Below, piece by piece: positions 59,057-64,000 of a DNA stretch of 64,000 bases. Within the stretch, counting starts at the first letter, position 1, and each line of letters begins with the position of its first letter. A program made the translations under genes and the position numbers. Source of the DNA: Costus lasius (taxonomy: Eukaryota; Streptophyta; Magnoliopsida; Zingiberales; Costaceae); assembly GCA_027563935.2 (NCBI GenBank), contig CM050449.1, forward strand, positions 9,576,001-9,640,000, written 5' to 3'. The notes beneath the pieces are model-generated. The model had not been told where the DNA came from. It was given only the letters and a program-made list of their open reading frames with translations, and ran no database searches.

Positions 59057-60301
59057 AAATACTCCAGATTTAAATCTTTGCTTGTCCTCAAGCAATAAAA
59101 TAAGATGAAATACATGTTTGGTATAAGAGTAATCTTTCGTGTCAAGATATACATCCAAGTTAGAAAAACATTTAATAACAATCCAATATCTAATCAGGAG
59201 AAATTAAGTAAATGGTTGCCTCAAGTGTTCAACAGTTTGATCCCACAATACTAGATGCCAAACAACCTAGTAAGCAGCAAACATAGGATTCAATCAAGCT
59301 TACACAAAACACTCATGTGATTCCAACCTTCCTAGTCAAATCGTTGGGGTTAACTCAAATGTTTCATTTAGGGTATGATACACTGATTATTGCATTAGAC
59401 TTCAACTCATAACTTTAGATACCATTGCCAATTTTTCGCAATGCCAAGTAGAGGAGTCTCTTTATTGTTTTCAACTTCACATCCCTTAGATTTCAACTCA
59501 TATCCTTCGGTACCACTGCCAATTTTTCGCAGTGCCAAGTAGAGGAATCTAAGGTTGAGAAATATATATATATATATATTACCAGCAGTTGATAACACAT
59601 CCTTTTTGAACACATGTAGTGTCTCCCCAATAACAGAAAAGAATTCAAAGAATAACAAAGTGAATATGTATCTCAATATGATTCTCATGTAAGTTGCAAG
59701 CTTGAGTTGATTCAACAATCATATCAATGTTTGACCCACTAATGAACATCTCAAAATCAATCCAAATCACAAAATTTCTAAATCATAGAACATATGGATA
59801 TGATCAAACAATACTTCTAACAAGGAGGTATCACTCCAGACTTAATTCTTTGATGATTCCTACTCAATTATGCATTCAACTCAAAATACTCAAAATTTTG
59901 AAATCGCCATCATAGGACAAGACTCATACACATGCAAACTCAAACTCATGGAAAAATTTACACAGCATGAATGAAAAGCATAATAACCATAACAAAGTGC
60001 AAACACAAGCAAGAGAAATAATATCATAAAAGTCTGTCACAGAGTGGGGCCTGAAGAAGTGGACCAGGCCCATGAATAAAATGACATATAAGATACAATG
60101 CCACATAATATCCATCTCAAAATAAAAGTCTCAAATCCAAACATAGCAAAGTCAAGCAATCACAGTCAAATACCCACATGTAGCAAGAAAATAGAAACCG
60201 GAGTATAGAAAGCTCACCCACTCTAAAAGTTTGCATAGTCCTCTATGCAATACCATGATGTGAGAGGAGTGGATGATGATGATGCTGATGGTGATGGGAA
60301 G
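59057..60301 (-). other. non-coding 3' internal region of the Athila-like element
   Basis: AT-rich. A tandem pair at about 59401-59458 and 59489-59551 shares TTCAACTCATA, ACCA(T/C)TGCCAATTTTTCGCA and TGCCAAGTAGAGGA. A TA run lies at about 59563-59580. Short frames here have no recognisable domain. Confidence 0.55.
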
Positions 60302-61493
60302 CTACTTTCGCTTACGCGAGCGAGAGCCAGAAGCTCTGGAGCTCTTGCTCTTCCCACGTGCGCTAAAATCTGGCTCGGCCTCCTCGTCAGAAGAGATGTC
60401 CATGCGTACCATGTTCTCCTCATTGATGAAGGCCAACCTATCATCCATGCGTGATAACTTCTCCCAAACAGAACCCATCATCTTGTGTTGCCTCTGCATG
60501 TGTGCTTTATGAATCACCCTTGTGTATTATCAGCTTCATAGCAACACAAGACTCGATGTCGAGCCTGTTGTTGCCGTTAGCTTCCAATGTGCCATAGAGG
60601 ATGATGCCTAGGGAAACTGCCAAAGGTGTGATCAAGCCGCCAATTACTACCGCCCCCCTCAAAGAACGGGCGACGCGGCTGAGATGCGTTGCCAGATAAT
60701 ACCCAGAATCAACTCTAAAACTGTGGAGCATGCACCAGATATAGAATAACTCGGTCTGTCGAACCATACCGTCACTTTCACCGCAGCCAAAGAGAGTGTG
60801 GGCCAATACGCGGTGAACGTACTTGATCACTGGGTTGCACAGACTGGAAGCACGAGCTACACGAGCGGAGTAGATGTGCTCGTTAGTGATAGTGCCCCAG
60901 AAGTTCTGCTCATTGTACTCGGTAGGGACTTTGCGTGCACAAGGTTCTGGAAAACCGTAAATGCTGCGAAACTGTGAAAGAGTGAGGATGTGTTCGATAT
61001 TACCCAAGCGGAAAGAAGACGGTCTGGATCGTCCTCAATGATAGGATCTGTCTTTACTTCTAATGAACTCAGAAATTCCAGTATGGTGCCAATGTAAGTG
61101 GGTGAGAATAGCTGCTAGAATTGCTCCCACCCTATGGCTGCATACATCAAATCAACGTCTCCTAGCATCCCTAGCATTCTGTAGTGTGGTTTGGTCAAGA
61201 TACCTTATATTGAGCACGCGGCGTTGTCGCAGTATCTGATACCGTGCCTCTTGCACGGCGTTCCGGAAGATAATCCCGAACTCGTTCGGGGGAGATATGT
61301 AGGGTTGTGGTCGGCTGGCAGGTGTGCGACCGTGGCGAGACGAAGAGGAGCCTAGCATAGCCGAAGAAGGCCGGTAGGAAGGAGGAGTAGGCGTCGGCTC
61401 GTACTCCTCATCGTCCGTGGCGGATGATCCTGAGAGCGCTTGCTGCGGTCGTGCAGTTCTTTTGCTAGCCATAGCTTTCGTCCTCGGAGGCAT
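60302..61493 (-). pseudogene. Athila-type ORF downstream of pol, frameshifted
   Basis: Likely start is the ATG at 61493 (MPPRTKAMASKRTARPQQ). A Ser/Pro-rich leader leads to NEFGIIFRNAVQEARYQIL. After frame changes near 61150 and 61010, the core reads in pieces: YAAIGWEQF, PTYIGTILEFLSSLEV, FRLGNIEHILTLSQFRSIYG, VHRVLAHTLFGCGESDG, ELFYIWCMLHSF, YYLATHLSRVARSLRGAVVIGG and ITPLAVSLG. This pattern matches the plant Athila ORF-1 / putative transposon protein family. A last frame (60517-60302) adds a helical part and a Lys/Arg/Ser-rich basic tail. Function of the family is unsettled; it sits where an envelope-like gene is found in some gypsy elements. No signal peptide or membrane helix is clear. 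Confidence 0.75.
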
Positions 61494-61978
61494 GATGGTG
61501 GCGAAGATCAAGATCAGTAGGGAAGCCTTGAGGAAGAAGATCTGGCCGGTGGCTTGAGGAAAAGCGCAGGTGGCGGATCGGCAGTAATAAGCGTCGAAGA
61601 AGAGGCGGAAAGAAAATCTGGGAACACCTAAAGAAGAGACTTGTCTGGACGATGGGAAACTTGAATTAAACTCTTGGATATCTTCCTCGGGTGCTAAGAT
61701 GGAGAGGAAACGGCGCGATCTGGTCAGCTTCGTCGAAATCGGGAGGCGGCGGCGGATCGGGTAAAAGTCAAAGAACAGCGGATGCACGAGACTGAGATCA
61801 GGAGTTGCTTAGAGAGAATACCGGAAAGGGAAATCTGGATCGAAGCCTTAAAGATGTTCTTCATGTTTTGAGAGGATCGGAGAGAGGCGCAATCGACGGG
61901 ATTTCACCGAGATTGGATGGCGGTGGAAACCCTGCGCGTGCGTGGCCCTAACTCGGCTGAGTACAAATTGAAAATCCA

Positions 61979-62277
61979 GTGAACCCGCCCGGGTTCACCA
62001 GCCCGTGAAGTTTACTGTGGTTGGGCTGAAGCAACAGAAACACGGGTGAACCCGCTGGGGTTCACCGAGCCGTGAAACGTTTTGGAAATTTTTTGGTCTT
62101 CGGTAAGATGGTGAACCCCGTGGGGTTCACCTGTCTGTGAAGCTCACTGGATGGTTTTGGCCCAGAAAGAATACTGGTGAACCCGCTAGGGTTCACCTGC
62201 CCGTGAAATTCTCTGGGTCACAAAGTCTGGGCGTACCGGTACAGTACACATCACGGTGAACCCCATGGGGTTCACCA
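61979..62277. repeat. palindrome array in the pol-ORF spacer (5 copies)
   Basis: Copies at 61979-61998, 62046-62065, 62111-62130, 62177-62196 and 62258-62277 share the same core as the array in the 3' LTR (GTGAACCCnnnnGGGTTCAC), each followed by a CCGTGA-like or CTGTGA word. Start-to-start spacing is 65-81 bp. The array is outside the LTR, in the spacer just upstream of the Athila-type ORF. Confidence 0.85.
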
Positions 62278-62545
62278 GGCCGTGATGTTCACTGTACACT
62301 CGAGAAAATCTGAAAAAATCTGGAAAAAATTCCCAACGCTCCCCTCTTCTTCCTACAATGTATAGAGACATCAAATTAGTGGCGATCCCTTCTAGAGAAG
62401 CAAAAATAAATGAAAAACAAATCAACGATCTAAAACACTAACTAATGACAAGGAAAAATTATGCATAAGAACTAAAATCATTCAAAAACTTGGGTTGCCT
62501 CCCAAGAGCGCTAGGTTTGGGTCGGTAGCTTGACCATAAGAGTTT

Positions 62546-62679
62546 TCAAAGTTGCAAGTCCGGGGGGTCTGAAAGAGCTAGAGCTTCTTCTCTTTCGACC
62601 CGCTCATCTTCGGAGTAGTGTTTGAGACGGTGCCCGTTAACTGTGAAACTTCCGGTTCGTTTGATAGGGCCTAAACGGC
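62546..62679 (-). pseudogene. C-terminal end of an Athila-like pol (integrase tail)
   Basis: Minus-strand frame ending at the TGA at 62548-62546. It contains GSFTVNGHRLKHY followed by an acidic stretch and a short LSDP segment, the usual end of plant gypsy integrases (compare FKVNGQRLKHY). The frame is cut at 62679 by the nested LTR, so the catalytic part is outside the window. Confidence 0.75.
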
Positions 62680-64000
62680 TGCTACCGCAAGTGCACGGTC
62701 TATCGCGTAATAATTAAGATCGAACCCATAGGGACTAGGGTCAAGTACTAACTAATCAATAAATCAATAGCTAGGTTAACGATTAATGGAGAAGTGTCTA
62801 AAATCCTAGAGCAAGCAATTAAACTAAAGCAGACTTAAATCAAGCGAAGCAGAAAGCAAGGCAAAAGGGGTTTTGAGATTATGAGAGAGATTCGGGGTTT
62901 TAGGTTTCACCACATTGAACCATGCATAAATATTAGGGCTTGACAATTTAAATAAAGTTTTATCTAAGTTCTCAAGGTAACCTTTCCTAGGGTAAAGACG
63001 CGCTCCCTCTCAGAACACGGTCCGGTATCCGTCTTAACCCAAGTCTCCTACTCTCATGGCTTACTAGGGTTAAGGCGGATCCAATGGGATCTGTGAAATA
63101 TTAGGGTTCCTCGAGTGATTTCGAGTGCTCTCGCAACACGAAATCACCAGTCCAGTCTAGGGGTTCCGATGGTCAAGGTTCACCTCTCAGTCCTTCCCTC
63201 GACATCTGAAGCATGCATACATATGACCAGTATATAAACAAGAATTAAAACATCCTAAACATGAATAAGAACAAAGATAAATAGAGGAATATATAGATCA
63301 AGACATATTATCAAGCATTCTTACAGTGGGCTACGCCCAAACCCCAAAAAGAAGAGTTTACGCTAGTGTATACATCGTTAAACACATAGAATCTCTCATA
63401 ATAATTAAATCAAACCAAAGGGAGGGTAGATCGTCAATGGAAGAAGGTCTAGCACGAAGATCCACACTGGAACGACGAAGAAATCAAGCCGGAACAGTGT
63501 TGTCGCCTCCGAAATCGCCCCAAACCCCTAAGGTCTCGCCTTTTTCGCTCGTTCTCCTCGGTTGCCTTTCCAAATCTGATGATTCTGGTCCCAAATCGTG
63601 CGTATGCCAGTTAGGAAGGTCTCCGCCAAATTTCGCTCCAATCCGAGCTAAGAATAGAAAGTTACGGGCGAAATACCGGACGCCTGTCGAGCAGTTCGCG
63701 ACGATACACGGCCGTGCATGGATGCACGGTCATGCCCGTGTACGGCTCTGTCGCGGAATAACTTATGGATCACGGCCGTGCATGGTTGCACACCCATGGC
63801 CATGTACGGCTCGGTGAAGCCTGGAGTAGCAGGGTCATGCACGGCCGTGCATGGGTACACACCCATGACCGTGCATCTTGTAGAAAGCTCAGATTGGGCT
63901 GAAATTTGGTAGGTAGCTTCGTCTCATCATGGGAAATCATCCCATACCTTCAGATTCTCCAAATTCCACTAATTTTGGGGTCAAATACCTGCCGTTTCAT
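62680..64000 (-). mobile_element. nested LTR of a related Athila-like family (runs off the window)
   Basis: Starts TGCTACCGCAAGTGCACGG at 62680, inside pol. It aligns by eye with the LTR at 57535: the CGCAAGTRCACGG word, ATCGAACCC with AGGGA, the TCCTACTCTC block with GTCTTA, the CTCTCG...CGAGG block, and GAAATCATCCCAT near the window end. By comparison with the 1522-bp LTR, about 150-200 bp of LTR should remain beyond 64000. It is not known whether this is a solo LTR or one end of a full element. The 163-codon plus-strand frame at 63326-63817 is within the LTR and is not a gene. Confidence 0.7.
63700..63880. repeat. palindrome array in the nested LTR
   Basis: Three units at about 63706-63750, 63771-63814 and 63840-63876 built on ACGGCCGTGCATGG ... 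CCATGNCCGTGTACGG. They occupy the same place in the LTR as the GTGAACCCC palindromes of the 57535 LTR but have a different core. Confidence 0.75.

Larger units (their letters stand above)
57535..62679 (-). mobile_element. Athila-like Ty3-gypsy element, 3' part
   Basis: Minus-strand order from right to left: C-terminal end of pol (62679-62546), spacer with the typical TGGGAGGCAACCCA motif (about 62494-62507), palindrome array, a downstream ORF of Athila type (61493-60302), a long non-coding part, a polypurine-like region with GCTTGAGGACAAGCAAAG (59076-59093), and the 3' LTR (59056-57535). The remaining pol and the 5' LTR lie beyond the nested insertion at 62680. The element is inserted in the LINE ORF1. 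Several frameshifts show it is old or defective. Confidence 0.82.

Noticed and set aside
63326..63817. 163-codon plus-strand frame
   Set aside because: It lies inside the nested LTR and crosses the palindrome array; no domain.
1..64000. tRNA, rRNA, CRISPR, bacterial operons or plasmid features
   Set aside because: None were seen; all structure is of plant nuclear type.

Overview
The window is plant nuclear DNA. Exon-intron structure, a GC-rich first exon with GC-poor later exons, and a dense mix of plant-type hAT elements, copia and gypsy retrotransposons and MITEs all point that way. The strong GC gradient and GC-rich retrotransposon LTRs suggest a monocot, probably outside the grasses, but no species can be named from sequence alone.

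One complete host gene dominates: a 22-exon plus-strand gene at 13841-48767 encoding about 1432 residues. It is a secreted-then-membrane-anchored glycine-rich protein of the plant family often labelled 'ephrin type-B receptor-like' (the Arabidopsis AT5G11700 group). Every junction keeps frame, and two consecutive introns (18 and 19) use GC instead of GT at the donor. Its introns are swollen by transposable elements: a hAT remnant (intron 2), two related Ty1-copia remnants (introns 3 and 4, the second with a nested TIR element), a second small TIR element (intron 4), a short copia-like element (intron 6) and a 5-kb sense-oriented chromodomain Ty3-gypsy element without a recognisable 5' LTR (intron 16).

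Left flank (1-13.3 kb): a truncated hAT end, a fragment resembling the N-terminus of a SUVH5/6-type histone methyltransferase, a foldback MITE, a degenerate 100-bp minisatellite, a Tourist-like MITE, an internally deleted LTR element with 1.43-kb LTRs and a perfect 5-bp target duplication, and two non-autonomous hATs with perfect 8-bp target duplications. One hAT carries a RING-H2 coding sequence. The LTR element sits inside a 51-bp near-identical copy of exon 1 of the main gene.

Right flank (48.8-64 kb): a repeat graveyard. It holds a MITE family in both orientations, a long foldback element, a decayed receptor-like kinase pseudogene, a small nested hAT, a LINE-type ORF1 (DUF4283 plus zinc knuckle) cut by a minus-strand Athila-like element, and a related LTR nested inside that element's pol gene. 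Athila-like sequences here carry arrays of 20-bp palindromes both in the LTR and in the spacer between pol and the downstream ORF.

No clearly new multi-gene system is present. The most interesting items are the RING-H2-carrying hAT, the exon-1 fragment, the paired GC-AG introns and the palindrome arrays of the Athila-like elements.
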